From Wenzhouxiangella sp. AB-CW3 (GTDB lineage Bacteria > Pseudomonadota > Gammaproteobacteria > Xanthomonadales > Wenzhouxiangellaceae): a stretch of DNA of 64,000 bases. Of the stretch, positions 23,792 through 32,299 are shown in pieces. Position numbers and translations under genes: made by a program. The first letter of the stretch is position 1. Every line of letters starts with the position of its first letter. Under the pieces are notes generated by a model. It was not told where the DNA came from. It did not search any database and was given only the letters and a program-made list of their open reading frames with translations. The DNA is taken from NCBI RefSeq assembly GCF_014725735.1, contig NZ_CP061368.1:1193225-1257224 (forward strand). The letters are read 5' to 3'.

Positions 23792-24996
23792 GGCAGACGC
23801 TCCACAACCATGGCGCTGCCCAGCCCGCCACCGCCGGCCACCGCAACCAGGCCGTAACGCCCCTGGCAGGCGTCCAGGGCATCGAGCAGCTGGGCGATGA
23901 GCATGGCGCCGGTGGCACCCATGGCATGTCCAAGGGCAATGGCGCCGCCATTGACGTTGAGTCGATCGGGGTCGATGGCGAATTCCCGGCGATAACGCAG
24001 CAGGGTGGCGGCAAATGCTTCGTTGACCTCCCAGCGCTCGATCTCTCCGGCTTCAAGTCCCGACCTGTGCAGGGCCTTTCGGGTGGCATCTTCGGCGGCC
24101 GTGAGCATCAGCACCGGATCGGCCGCCGCGCTTGCCCATCCCAGGATCCGGGCGCGCGGTGCCAGGCCGCTGTCGTTGCCGGCCTGCTCGGATCCGATCA
24201 GGACCAGGCCGGCCCCGTCGGCCGGCGCCGGCGAGTTGCCGGGGCTGTGCAGGTGTTCGATGCGATCCAGGTCGGGGAAGGCGGTCAGGGCGCGGCGATC
24301 GGCACCTTTCTCTCCCATTTCGGCAAACACTGCCGGCAGGCCGGCCAGTTTTTCCATGCTCAGGCCGTCGCGCGGCGGCTGGTCGGCATCGAGCACGACC
24401 TCTCCGTCGGGGGCGGTGACCGCCACCAGGTGCTTGTCGAATGCCCCTTCGGATCTTGCCCTGACCGCGCGAGTTTGACTCTCCAGGGCGAGTGCATCGA
24501 GGTCCTCGCGACTGAAACCTTCCAGGGTGGCGAGCAGATCGGCCGATATGCCCAGCGGTGTGAAGCGGGTCGATTTCATGATGGCCGGGTCGCTGTACCA
24601 GGCGCCCTGATCGCTGAACATCGGCACCCGCGACATTGATTCGACCCCGCCACCAACCAGCATCCCGCACTCACCTGACTGAATCCGGGCAGCGGCCAGC
24701 GCACAGGCATCGAGCCCGGAGGTGCAGAAGCGGTTGACGGTCATGCCGGCGACCGGGTCGGGCCAGCCGGCATGCAGAACCGCGATGCGGGCAGGATTCG
24801 CGCCCTGATCGCCGATCTGGGTCACGCAGCCCAGGACCACGTCCTCGACATTTGCCGGATCCAGTCCGGTCCGTTCGGGCAGGGCCTTGAGCAGCTGGGC
24901 GCAAAGCTCCAGCGGTGCCACATCGGCCAGGGCGCCACCATCGGCCTTGCCCGCACCACGCGGTGTTCGCACCGCATCGAAAATCATTGCATTCAT
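23788..24996 (-). CDS. Thiolase (acetyl-CoA acyltransferase family), second Cys replaced
   Basis: 402 residues, thiolase fold. The nucleophilic cysteine is present in NRFCTSGLDACAL (~88) and the catalytic histidine in GGAIALGHAMGATGA. The C-terminal motif, normally C-x-G-G-G-x-G with the proton-relay cysteine, reads AVAGGGGLGSAM: the cysteine position is alanine. The enzyme may be a slow or specialised thiolase, or may use another residue. It overlaps the lipocalin-like gene by 4 bp and the second thiolase gene by 4 bp, within the island operon. Confidence 0.87.
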   Translation of the reverse strand: MNAMIFDAVRTPRGAGKADGGALADVAPLELCAQLLKALPERTGLDPANVEDVVLGCVTQIGDQGANPARIAVLHAGWPDPVAGMTVNRFCTSGLDACALAAARIQSGECGMLVGGGVESMSRVPMFSDQGAWYSDPAIMKSTRFTPLGISADLLATLEGFSREDLDALALESQTRAVRARSEGAFDKHLVAVTAPDGEVVLDADQPPRDGLSMEKLAGLPAVFAEMGEKGADRRALTAFPDLDRIEHLHSPGNSPAPADGAGLVLIGSEQAGNDSGLAPRARILGWASAAADPVLMLTAAEDATRKALHRSGLEAGEIERWEVNEAFAATLLRYRREFAIDPDRLNVNGGAIALGHAMGATGAMLIAQLLDALDACQGRYGLVAVAGGGGLGSAMVVERLP

Positions 24997-26216
24997 CGAT
25001 TCACCACAAAGCTTGCAACGGTGGTCGCACTGCCACCGACGTTGAGTGTTGCCACGTGACGGGCTCCTTCGACCTGGCAGTCTCCGGACTCGCCACGGAC
25101 CTGACGTGCGGCATCGTTGAGCATCCTGACGCCGGTTGCGCCAACGGGGTGACCCAATCCAATCAGGCCACCGCCGGGATTGACCGGCAATTCACCATCC
25201 AGGCCGATGCCGCGCTCGATCACCTGCCAGGCCTGACCCGGCGGGGCCAGTCCCAGGTGATCAAGCAGCATGTAACCGGTAATGCTGAAACAATCGTGCA
25301 GTTCGATGGCATCCAGCTGACTCGCGTCCTGCAGTCCGGCCCGTTTCAGAGCGGCAAAGAACGCCCCGGCCACGTGGGGCAGCATGGCGCCCGAAGCAGC
25401 TTGGCCATCGAGCTTGCTTTGCAGACGAATGGGGGCACCGGTGTGGCCCCAGCCCGCAATCTTCGGAATGGTTGCCAGATCATGACCATGCCTCCGGCAC
25501 CAGGCGCTGGCGAAGTCGGCATCGGCCAGGACGACCATGGCGGCGCCATCGGTGATCTGGCCGCAATCCTGCTTGCGCAGGCATCCCTCGATCAGTGGAT
25601 TGGCTTCATCGTCTTCCGACAACTGGGCTGCCCCCACCGTCCATTTTCGCGTCTGGGCCAGCGGGTTCCTGCGCGCATTGGCAAAGGCATTGCGCGAGAG
25701 CTCCACCAGCCATTCTCGCTTCAGACCATGGCGTTCATCGTAGGCCCGGGCCAGCTCGGCAAACTGTGCCGGCCACAGGAAGCGCGCCTCTTCGCTTTCG
25801 TGCCCGCGCCATGCGGCGGCGGCCAGGTGGTCGGCAGCCGTTTGCCCATCGAGATTGCGCATTTGCTCGATCCCGAGCACGCAGGCACAGGAGTAGCGTC
25901 CACTTTCGATGTCGGCCATGGCAGCCAGAAGGGCCATGGAACCTGATGCGCACGCCGCCTCGTGGCGTACGGACGGCATGCCGTCGAAGCGGGTGTCCGC
26001 CTCGGCAAAAAAGCCGCCCAGATGGCCCTGGCCGGTGAACAGTTCGGCAACGAAGTTGCCGACGTGACCGACGCCAATCTGATCTGGCGCCAGACCGGTT
26101 TGCTCCAGGCCGTCGGTCAGCACTTCCCGGAACAGGTCGAACAGTTCCCGGTCCTCGCGGGCGAGGTTGCGGGCAAAGTCGCTCTGGCTGCCACCAAGGA
26201 TATAGACCGGTCTCAT
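24993..26216 (-). CDS. SCP2-type thiolase
   Basis: 407 residues of the sterol-carrier-protein-x/SCP2 thiolase group, which cleaves bulky or branched 3-ketoacyl-CoA. Motifs: nucleophile in HEAACASGSMAL (~89), HDCFSITGYM (~302), GGGLIGLGHPVGATG (~348) and NVGGSATT near the C-terminus. SCP2-type enzymes often act on branched or ring-bearing side chains, which fits an isoprenoid or aromatic substrate for this island. 4-bp overlaps on both sides. Confidence 0.88.
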   Translation of the reverse strand: MRPVYILGGSQSDFARNLAREDRELFDLFREVLTDGLEQTGLAPDQIGVGHVGNFVAELFTGQGHLGGFFAEADTRFDGMPSVRHEAACASGSMALLAAMADIESGRYSCACVLGIEQMRNLDGQTAADHLAAAAWRGHESEEARFLWPAQFAELARAYDERHGLKREWLVELSRNAFANARRNPLAQTRKWTVGAAQLSEDDEANPLIEGCLRKQDCGQITDGAAMVVLADADFASAWCRRHGHDLATIPKIAGWGHTGAPIRLQSKLDGQAASGAMLPHVAGAFFAALKRAGLQDASQLDAIELHDCFSITGYMLLDHLGLAPPGQAWQVIERGIGLDGELPVNPGGGLIGLGHPVGATGVRMLNDAARQVRGESGDCQVEGARHVATLNVGGSATTVASFVVNR

Positions 26217-27895
26217 AGTTGCTGACGCAACTCGTCACGGACCACCTTGCCCAGTGCATTGCGCGGCAGGGCGTCGATGGTTTCCAGGCGCTCGGGCAAC
26301 TTGAACACGGCCAGCCCCTGTTCACGCAGGAAACCGGTAATGTCATCCAGGCTCACCTGCTCGCCGGGCTTGGGGACCACGAATGCGCACACGCGCTCGC
26401 CCAGGTCTTCGTCGGGATAGCCTACGGTGGCCGCTTCGGCCAGGGCAGGGTGGGCAGCCAGCATGGTGTCGAGCTCGTCGGGCGAAATGTTGTTGCCGCC
26501 ACGAATGATGATGTCCTTGCTGCGACCGACGAAATGGTAGAACGGCGGCGGATTGCCATCGCCGGAAATCTCGAACAGGTCGCCGGTGCGAAAGTACCCG
26601 TCGTCGGTAAAGACTTCGGGATTGTCCGGAGTGTCGCCGAGATAGTGGTCGAAGATGGTCGCGCCCTTGATCTCGAGTTCTCCGGGCTGCCCCTTCTCGG
26701 TAATGATGTCGCCGGTCTCCAGGTCGCGCAACCGGGTGCTGACCATCTTCGAAACACTGGCATTCCATTCGATACCATCGACGCCAAAGCGCGGGAAATA
26801 GCTGGCACGAAGGGTTGGGTCCGGCATGTCCTCAAGGCCACTGACCAGGCTGACGCCTTCGTTCGATCCAAACAGGTTGACCACGCCGATGTCGTACTTG
26901 TCGGCAAAGCCCTTGACCATCCAGGGCGACAGGGGCGCCGAACCCGATGCGATGCAGCGCAGGTTGGACAAATCGAACTGGCTCATCAACTCGTCGTTTT
27001 TCAGCAGCATGTTGAGCAGAGCCGGCGGGGCAATCGTGAAAGTCACCCCTTCCTGAGGAATCTGGCTGAGGAAAACCGGCAATTCCAGTGGATGATGGAG
27101 AACCAGCGTGCCCTGGCAACGCAGCCAGTTGATCAGAAACCCGCCAATGCTTGCCATGTTGACGAACGGAAACGGATTGAGCAGCACATCGCCCTCGCGC
27201 ATCTCCGCACCCTCGTAGGTGGCCGGAGCAATGGCCATCCATTGATTGTGCGTGCGCGGCACACCCTTGGGGGAGCCGGTGGTGCCTGAAGTCCAGCAGA
27301 CCGTCATGATGTCATTGGCATTCGAATTGACCGGCGGCGTGTCGGTTTCCGATCGGGCCTGATCGAGCAGGCTGGAAAAGGGGGCGTCGCCATCGGGTGG
27401 TTCCGGGCCCAGCCAGACACATTGCCGGAAGCCGACCGCCTTGGCGGCCTGGGTCAGATCGTGGTCGTGAAAACGGGTGATCCCGATAAACAGGGCCGGC
27501 TCAAGTGCCTCGGCAATCATGCTCAGCTCATGACGGCTGTACTGCACCGGTACCGGACTGATGACGGCTCCGATGCGTGCCAAGGCGAGGTAGAGAACGA
27601 CGAACTCGGCGACATTGGGCAACTGCACGACCACTGCATCGCCCCGACCGATGTTCAGCCTGGATAATGCGCGCGCGCAGGTCTCGACTTCATCGCTGAG
27701 CTCCGCCCAGGTCCATCGTTTTGGGGTATCACCGTCCAGGCTCTCCCGGTTGGGTTGATCGACCAATGCCATCCTTTCGGGATGCGCAGCGACTGCCTGT
27801 TCAAGCAGGTCGCTCAGTGTCGTTTCGCCCCACCAGCCGCGTCGGACATATTCACGTACGCGTTCTTCTACCTTCGGGTACTTATGTTCATGCAT
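26213..27895 (-). CDS. AMP-forming acyl-CoA ligase
   Basis: 560 residues of the adenylate-forming family. A3 motif WTSGTTGSPKGVP (~212), LFGSNEG (~350), TGDLFEISGDG (~438), IIRGGNNISPDELD (~465) and the C-terminal lysine in PRNALGKVVR. It activates a carboxylic acid to its CoA thioester with ATP. The layout resembles 2,3-dihydroxybenzoate-AMP ligase and medium-chain CoA ligases. In the island it would activate the acid released by cleavage and oxidation (LvaE-like role). First gene of the overlapping block; 63 bp separate it from the flavoprotein gene upstream. Confidence 0.9.
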   Translation of the reverse strand: MHEHKYPKVEERVREYVRRGWWGETTLSDLLEQAVAAHPERMALVDQPNRESLDGDTPKRWTWAELSDEVETCARALSRLNIGRGDAVVVQLPNVAEFVVLYLALARIGAVISPVPVQYSRHELSMIAEALEPALFIGITRFHDHDLTQAAKAVGFRQCVWLGPEPPDGDAPFSSLLDQARSETDTPPVNSNANDIMTVCWTSGTTGSPKGVPRTHNQWMAIAPATYEGAEMREGDVLLNPFPFVNMASIGGFLINWLRCQGTLVLHHPLELPVFLSQIPQEGVTFTIAPPALLNMLLKNDELMSQFDLSNLRCIASGSAPLSPWMVKGFADKYDIGVVNLFGSNEGVSLVSGLEDMPDPTLRASYFPRFGVDGIEWNASVSKMVSTRLRDLETGDIITEKGQPGELEIKGATIFDHYLGDTPDNPEVFTDDGYFRTGDLFEISGDGNPPPFYHFVGRSKDIIIRGGNNISPDELDTMLAAHPALAEAATVGYPDEDLGERVCAFVVPKPGEQVSLDDITGFLREQGLAVFKLPERLETIDALPRNALGKVVRDELRQQL

Positions 27896-27958
27896 GTACT
27901 CTATCCTCTAAAAAGTGCAAGAAGTTCTGAGTGTCGGTCGATCCGGCTGTAGTCCACT

Positions 27959-28900
27959 TCAGGAGCGCTTTCCAGCGACCGGAAGTTGACAGGCGGCCTG
28001 ATATTCCTCGGTTAGTTGGTCGACCAGTTCAGCGACGGTCTGTACCTGGTCGATCGCGCCCACTCCCTGGCCGGCAGACCACACATGCTTCCAGGCCTTG
28101 AGGCTCTGGTGCGGGTCGTCGAAGTTGGGCTTTTTGCCTGCTTCCAGATTGTCCGGATCATAGCCGGCGGATGCCAGGCTGGGCTTGAGCCAGTTGGCCG
28201 GAACACCCGTGATGGCCGGTGAGCAAACGATGTCGGAAGGACCGGCTTCGACCAGCATGGACTTGTAATCATCACTGGCCAGGCTTTCTCGTGTCGCGAT
28301 GAACCGGGTACCCATGTAGGCCATGTCAGCTCCCAGTACCTCGGCTGCCCGTATGGCCCGGCCCGTCGAAATTGATCCAGCCAGAACCAGCGGACCATCG
28401 AAGAACTGCCTGACCGCGTCCACGAACGCGAAACCGGAGACCTGGCCGGTATGTCCGCCTGCTCCGGCACTGACCAGCACCAGACCGTCGGCACCGGCAT
28501 CGACCGCCTTGCGGGCAAAGTCGACGCTGTTGACATCAGCCAGTACCAGTCCGCCATAGGAATGAACAGCCTCGATCGCATCGCGTGGGCTGCCCAGTGC
28601 GGTGATGACCAGAGGCGGCTTGGCTGCAACGGTCATTTCAAGGTCGCTGTCGCGACGGGCATAACTCTTGTGCATGACCAGGTTGACTGCCCAGGGGTGG
28701 CCAGTGTCGGCAAGTCCTTCACGAATGGCCTGCAACCACTCGGCAAAGATTTCCGGGGTGCGTGCATTGGGTGCGGGGAAAGCGCCAATGATGCCAGCAC
28801 GACATGCTGCCAGGACCAGGTCCGGACCGGATACGAGAAACATGGGGGCCGCGATCAGCGGTAAACGCAGATCGCCCATCAGGCGTTCAAAGGAATTCAT
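27959..28900 (-). CDS. Nitronate monooxygenase-family flavoprotein
   Basis: 313 residues, FMN-binding TIM barrel of the 2-nitropropane dioxygenase/enoyl-reductase FabK group. Seen: PMFLVSGPDLVLAACRAGIIG (split over ~18-40), phosphate-binding VLAGSISTGRAIRAAEVLGADMAYMGTRF near ~195-225 and GAGGHTGQV. Many proteins with this label are NAD(P)H-dependent oxidoreductases or enoyl-CoA reductases of degradation pathways rather than nitronate oxidases. Divergent from the tandem HxlR gene with a regulon-type motif between them. Confidence 0.85.
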   Translation of the reverse strand: MNSFERLMGDLRLPLIAAPMFLVSGPDLVLAACRAGIIGAFPAPNARTPEIFAEWLQAIREGLADTGHPWAVNLVMHKSYARRDSDLEMTVAAKPPLVITALGSPRDAIEAVHSYGGLVLADVNSVDFARKAVDAGADGLVLVSAGAGGHTGQVSGFAFVDAVRQFFDGPLVLAGSISTGRAIRAAEVLGADMAYMGTRFIATRESLASDDYKSMLVEAGPSDIVCSPAITGVPANWLKPSLASAGYDPDNLEAGKKPNFDDPHQSLKAWKHVWSAGQGVGAIDQVQTVAELVDQLTEEYQAACQLPVAGKRS

Positions 28901-28909
28901 TAAAGTTAC

Positions 28910-28929
28910 TTTCTTAGCTGGACTTAAGG
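28910..28929 (+). promoter_or_regulatory. Candidate regulon motif in the flavoprotein/hxlR divergon
   Basis: TTTCTTAGCTGGACTTAAGG, preceded by AAAGTTAC. It aligns without gaps to iteron 3 upstream of the TonB receptor over its first 18 bases and shares AGTTACTTTC with the site at 18491-18515. It starts 9 bp from the flavoprotein start codon and lies 46 bp before the regulator start, positions suited to repression of both. Confidence 0.55.
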
Positions 28930-28974
28930 TTATGCTACGATTCCCATCCGGTTATTGCAAGGCAATTTGTAGCG

Positions 28975-29916
28975 ATGGGGACTCCTGTGGATACTCGACA
29001 TCTGATCAAGGCCAGTTCAATACATCGGGTGCTTGAGGTCATCGGTGATCGCTGGGTTGTAGTGATCCTTCAGCAATGCTTTCTCGGCGTCCACGGCTTC
29101 GAGGACTTTCAACGTCGACTCGATATTCCTCGCAGCACGTTGAGTGCGCGCCTGCGCATGCTGGTTGATCAAGGGATACTGTCGCGTGCTCCTTCTTCGA
29201 CCCCCAATCAACGCCTGGACTACCTGTTGACCGAAAAGGGGCGGGACCTGTTTGACACCGCTTTGATGGCGCTGGCCTGGCAGCAGCAATGGGTGCCTCG
29301 TTTCAATAAGCCGGCAGTCAGGCACCTGGGGTGCGGAAAGGCGATAACGCCGGTCATGGTCTGTGCCGATTGCCGCAAGCCAATCGATGCGCGGGAAGTG
29401 ACATTTCGCGATGGCCCGGGTGCTAGCTGGATCATGCGCAACAAGCGACGTCGTCGAAGAACGACGGCTGCATCCAGTTCCAGGCAGGCGCTTCCCGTGT
29501 CCGGACAATTGCTTGACTTGATCGGTGATCGCTGGACCCCGCAGGTCGTGGCCTTGGGCTTTTTCGGCATTCGGCGTTTCGACGAAATGCAGAAGACCCT
29601 GAAACTGGCCAGCAATATACTGACTGATCGTCTCAAGCGCGTGGTGGAAATGGAGATCTTCCGGCAGCGTCAGTATCAGTCTCGTCCGCCTCGAAGTGAG
29701 TACCTGTTGACCGAAAAGGGGTTTTCCCTCTACCCCATGCTCATGGCCATGACCCAATGGGGCGATCGCTGGTACTCCGGTCCGGAAGGTCCACCGTTGT
29801 TGTTCCGACATGACCCATGCGGAAAGCCACTGAAAGGGTTGGTGATATGCAGTCAATGTGAGTCTCCGATCAAGCCGGACACCACTGAGGCCATTCTCGA
29901 CGGGGGAGCCGAATAG
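28975..29916 (+). CDS. Tandem-domain HxlR-type regulator with two Cys motifs
   Basis: 313 residues made of two HxlR winged-helix units: ~10-155 (VIGDRWVVVILQQCFLGVHGFEDFQRRL) and ~180-310 (LIGDRWTPQVVALGFFGIRRFDEMQKTL). Each unit ends with CGK-N6/7-CxxC (GCGKAITPVMVCADC; CGKPLKGLVICSQC), a zinc-ribbon-like pattern. Ordinary HxlR proteins have one domain of ~110-130 residues and act as dimers, so this is a covalent pseudo-dimer. An RRRRR stretch links the halves. Divergent from the flavoprotein and flanked by the TonB receptor gene; likely controls the island. Confidence 0.85.
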   Translation: MGTPVDTRHLIKASSIHRVLEVIGDRWVVVILQQCFLGVHGFEDFQRRLDIPRSTLSARLRMLVDQGILSRAPSSTPNQRLDYLLTEKGRDLFDTALMALAWQQQWVPRFNKPAVRHLGCGKAITPVMVCADCRKPIDAREVTFRDGPGASWIMRNKRRRRRTTAASSSRQALPVSGQLLDLIGDRWTPQVVALGFFGIRRFDEMQKTLKLASNILTDRLKRVVEMEIFRQRQYQSRPPRSEYLLTEKGFSLYPMLMAMTQWGDRWYSGPEGPPLLFRHDPCGKPLKGLVICSQCESPIKPDTTEAILDGGAE

Positions 29917-29987
29917 ATCATGTGGCTGAGCAGATCCGCTGGCTTTCTGGGCTAATAATTCCCGGCCGAAAATCATTTGCCGAAAAG

Positions 29988-30018
29988 GACCGGAGTATCC
30001 AGCGGGGGATCTCCGGTC
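29988..30018. terminator. Hairpin between convergent genes
   Basis: GACCGGAG…CTCCGGTC, an 8-bp perfect stem with a 15-base loop, between the ends of the hxlR gene and the TonB receptor gene. No T-run follows, so a rho-independent terminator is only possible. Confidence 0.35.
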
Positions 30019-30085
30019 AAGGGTCGATGCTGCCTGCTGGGGCGGACAGTCAGCACCACAATAGATTGAAGCGTCTTCTACAGAA

Positions 30086-32299
30086 TCAGAACCGATAATC
30101 GGCCGTCAATCCCCACATGCGAGGCGGGCCTATGACTGCCGAGCCGCTTTCACTGAGGTTGAACGGGCCGCGTCCGTCAATGACATTGAGTCGATAGACT
30201 TCATCGGTCAGATTATCCGCCCAGAGCGAGAATGACCAGTGGTCACCAACCCCTAGTGTGACTCGAGCGTTGAGCAGTCCTACCGAGGAATCACCAACCA
30301 GGGGGAAATTGTCCGGGTCATAGAAGATTCGGCTACGGTAACTGTATTCGGCCAGTGCAGAAAAGCGCATGTTGTCACCGATGCGTGAGTCGTAATTCAG
30401 GCCGACGTTGTAGCTGTGTTCTGGTGATCGGGTCAGACGGTTGCCGCTGAAGTCCTGGCCATCTTCATTGATGAACGTATCGTATGTGGCATCAAGATAG
30501 GCATAGCTTCCCTGAAGGCGCCAGTTATCGCTGAGCACGGCCCAGGCCTCGGCTTCAAAGCCCTGGCTGGTGGCATCAGCTGCATTCGACACGACAAGTG
30601 ACGCGCCATCGACAAGTTGAAAGACCTGCAGGTCGGAATAGTCGATATGAAAGGCGGCAAGATTCAAACGTACCCGGTCATCGAGAAGTTGGGACTTCAG
30701 CCCGACCTCGAACTGGCGTGCATGTTCTTCATCGAAGCCGCGCTCAGCTGCTTCGGCATCACGTGCGGTGCCATCGAAGCCTCCGCTCTTGAATCCTTCG
30801 GAATAAGACACGTAGGCCATTGCGCCGGGATGAAAGTGATAGTCGAGAGATACCATGGGCGTGAACGAAGACCAGGTTTCGCTCGGGCTGACATCATAGG
30901 GTTCCGCCAAAAAAGTTCCGGTGGGGTCAAAGCCCTCGGTCCGGATATTTGCGCGCTTTTCTTCCCAGGTGTAGCGTGCTCCCACTTTCAATGAAAGGCG
31001 GTCAGTCAGGGCACGAGTCACTTGGCCGAAGAAGGCATGATTGGTCGTCTTATTGCTTTGGAAATAGAATGGGTTGAAACTCAATGGCGGTGGCAGCTCA
31101 AGAGGAACATCATTTCCGGAAAAATCGTTGTTCTCCAGCCGGTCGATATCGGCATACAGGAAGTAGTATCCGGCAAGCCACTGCAATTGCTGGGGATCGC
31201 CGCCGGTCAGGCGAAGCTCCTGGGTCCACTGATCGCTGTCGTCATTGACATTGCGTATGACCAGGGGGGCATCTGACCCGCTGAAGTCATCCTTGAAGTC
31301 AATCTCTGCGCGCCGGAACGAGGTGATGGAGGTCAGCTCGGCCCAGTCCATTGCCCAGGTCGCAGTGGCCGAAAGGCCCCAGACATCGGTGTCGGTGAAA
31401 CCATCCTCGGTCTTTTCGTTGACGAACGGGTCGGAGCTGCAAGGGGAGGCGGCAAACGGAGAACCTGGGGCAAACCAGGGGAAGAAGATGAATTGTTCGC
31501 CGACGCACTCGCGATTGGTGCCAGCCAGTCGGGCCTTCCTGTAGTCGGCCGAGACCAGGATATCGAGGCCGTTGTCCATCAAGAAATGCAGTTGCCCCCG
31601 GAGTCCAATGCTGTTCTCGTCACTCAGATCGTTGCCCGTGGTGGCGTTGACAGAGTAGCCATCACGTTTGTTCCGGTTAAGCGTCATCTTGGCATTGACA
31701 TTATCCGAAATCGGGCCTTCGACCAGCCCGCGAAAATCCTGCCGGTTGAAGTTTCCGAACTGGGCTTCGGCGCGCCCGCTGAACTCGCTGGAAGGTGGCC
31801 GGGTGACGTAGTTGATTGCGCCACCAACCACGTTCTTGCCATATAGTGTTCCCTGGGGTCCGCGCAGTACTTCTACACGCTCCAGATCGAAGAAATCGAG
31901 ATCCATTGCGCCATGGCGGGAGATGTAAACGCCATCAATAAATACACCGACAGAAGGGTCACCCGAGGCCGACTGGTCGGTGGAGCCGATTCCACGAATG
32001 TAGATCTGTGGCTGGGCCGGGTTGAAGCGGCCGATGCTCAGCCCCGGCACTCGCATGCTCAGGTCATCCACGTTGCTGATTCCGGATTGTTCCAGGGTTT
32101 CGGCTTCGACTGCCGATACAGCAATGGGCACATCCTGGAGGCTTTCTTCGATCCGCTGTGCGGTCACGGTGACTCTATCCAGCACCGCTCGGGCGACTTC
32201 AACCCGCTCATCTGGCTCCTCATCCTCTGCAACTGTGACGGACGGCATGATGAACAGAATCGCGATCGGAAAACAGGTAAGGCTCCAAAATATCCGCAT
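30086..32299 (-). CDS. TonB-dependent outer-membrane receptor
   Basis: 737 residues. Signal peptide (MRIFWSLTCFPIAILFIMPSVTVAE), plug domain with VTVTAQRIEESLQDVPIAVSAV (~44), IRGIGSTDQSASGDPSVGVFIDGVY (~100) and the VEVLRGPQGTLYGKNVVGGAINYVTRPP segment (~150), then a beta-barrel ending in the aromatic WGLTADYRF. The plug type is the one common in sphingomonads and marine gammaproteobacteria, where it takes up aromatic, steroid or terpenoid compounds as well as siderophores. No siderophore genes are near. Its upstream region carries iterons shared with two promoters of the island, so it probably imports the island's substrate. Confidence 0.93.
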   Translation of the reverse strand: MRIFWSLTCFPIAILFIMPSVTVAEDEEPDERVEVARAVLDRVTVTAQRIEESLQDVPIAVSAVEAETLEQSGISNVDDLSMRVPGLSIGRFNPAQPQIYIRGIGSTDQSASGDPSVGVFIDGVYISRHGAMDLDFFDLERVEVLRGPQGTLYGKNVVGGAINYVTRPPSSEFSGRAEAQFGNFNRQDFRGLVEGPISDNVNAKMTLNRNKRDGYSVNATTGNDLSDENSIGLRGQLHFLMDNGLDILVSADYRKARLAGTNRECVGEQFIFFPWFAPGSPFAASPCSSDPFVNEKTEDGFTDTDVWGLSATATWAMDWAELTSITSFRRAEIDFKDDFSGSDAPLVIRNVNDDSDQWTQELRLTGGDPQQLQWLAGYYFLYADIDRLENNDFSGNDVPLELPPPLSFNPFYFQSNKTTNHAFFGQVTRALTDRLSLKVGARYTWEEKRANIRTEGFDPTGTFLAEPYDVSPSETWSSFTPMVSLDYHFHPGAMAYVSYSEGFKSGGFDGTARDAEAAERGFDEEHARQFEVGLKSQLLDDRVRLNLAAFHIDYSDLQVFQLVDGASLVVSNAADATSQGFEAEAWAVLSDNWRLQGSYAYLDATYDTFINEDGQDFSGNRLTRSPEHSYNVGLNYDSRIGDNMRFSALAEYSYRSRIFYDPDNFPLVGDSSVGLLNARVTLGVGDHWSFSLWADNLTDEVYRLNVIDGRGPFNLSESGSAVIGPPRMWGLTADYRF

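Noticed and set aside
27900-27920. A further regulon motif upstream of the acyl-CoA ligase
   Set aside because: Bottom strand begins TTGCA like the iterons but diverges immediately; not good enough to count.
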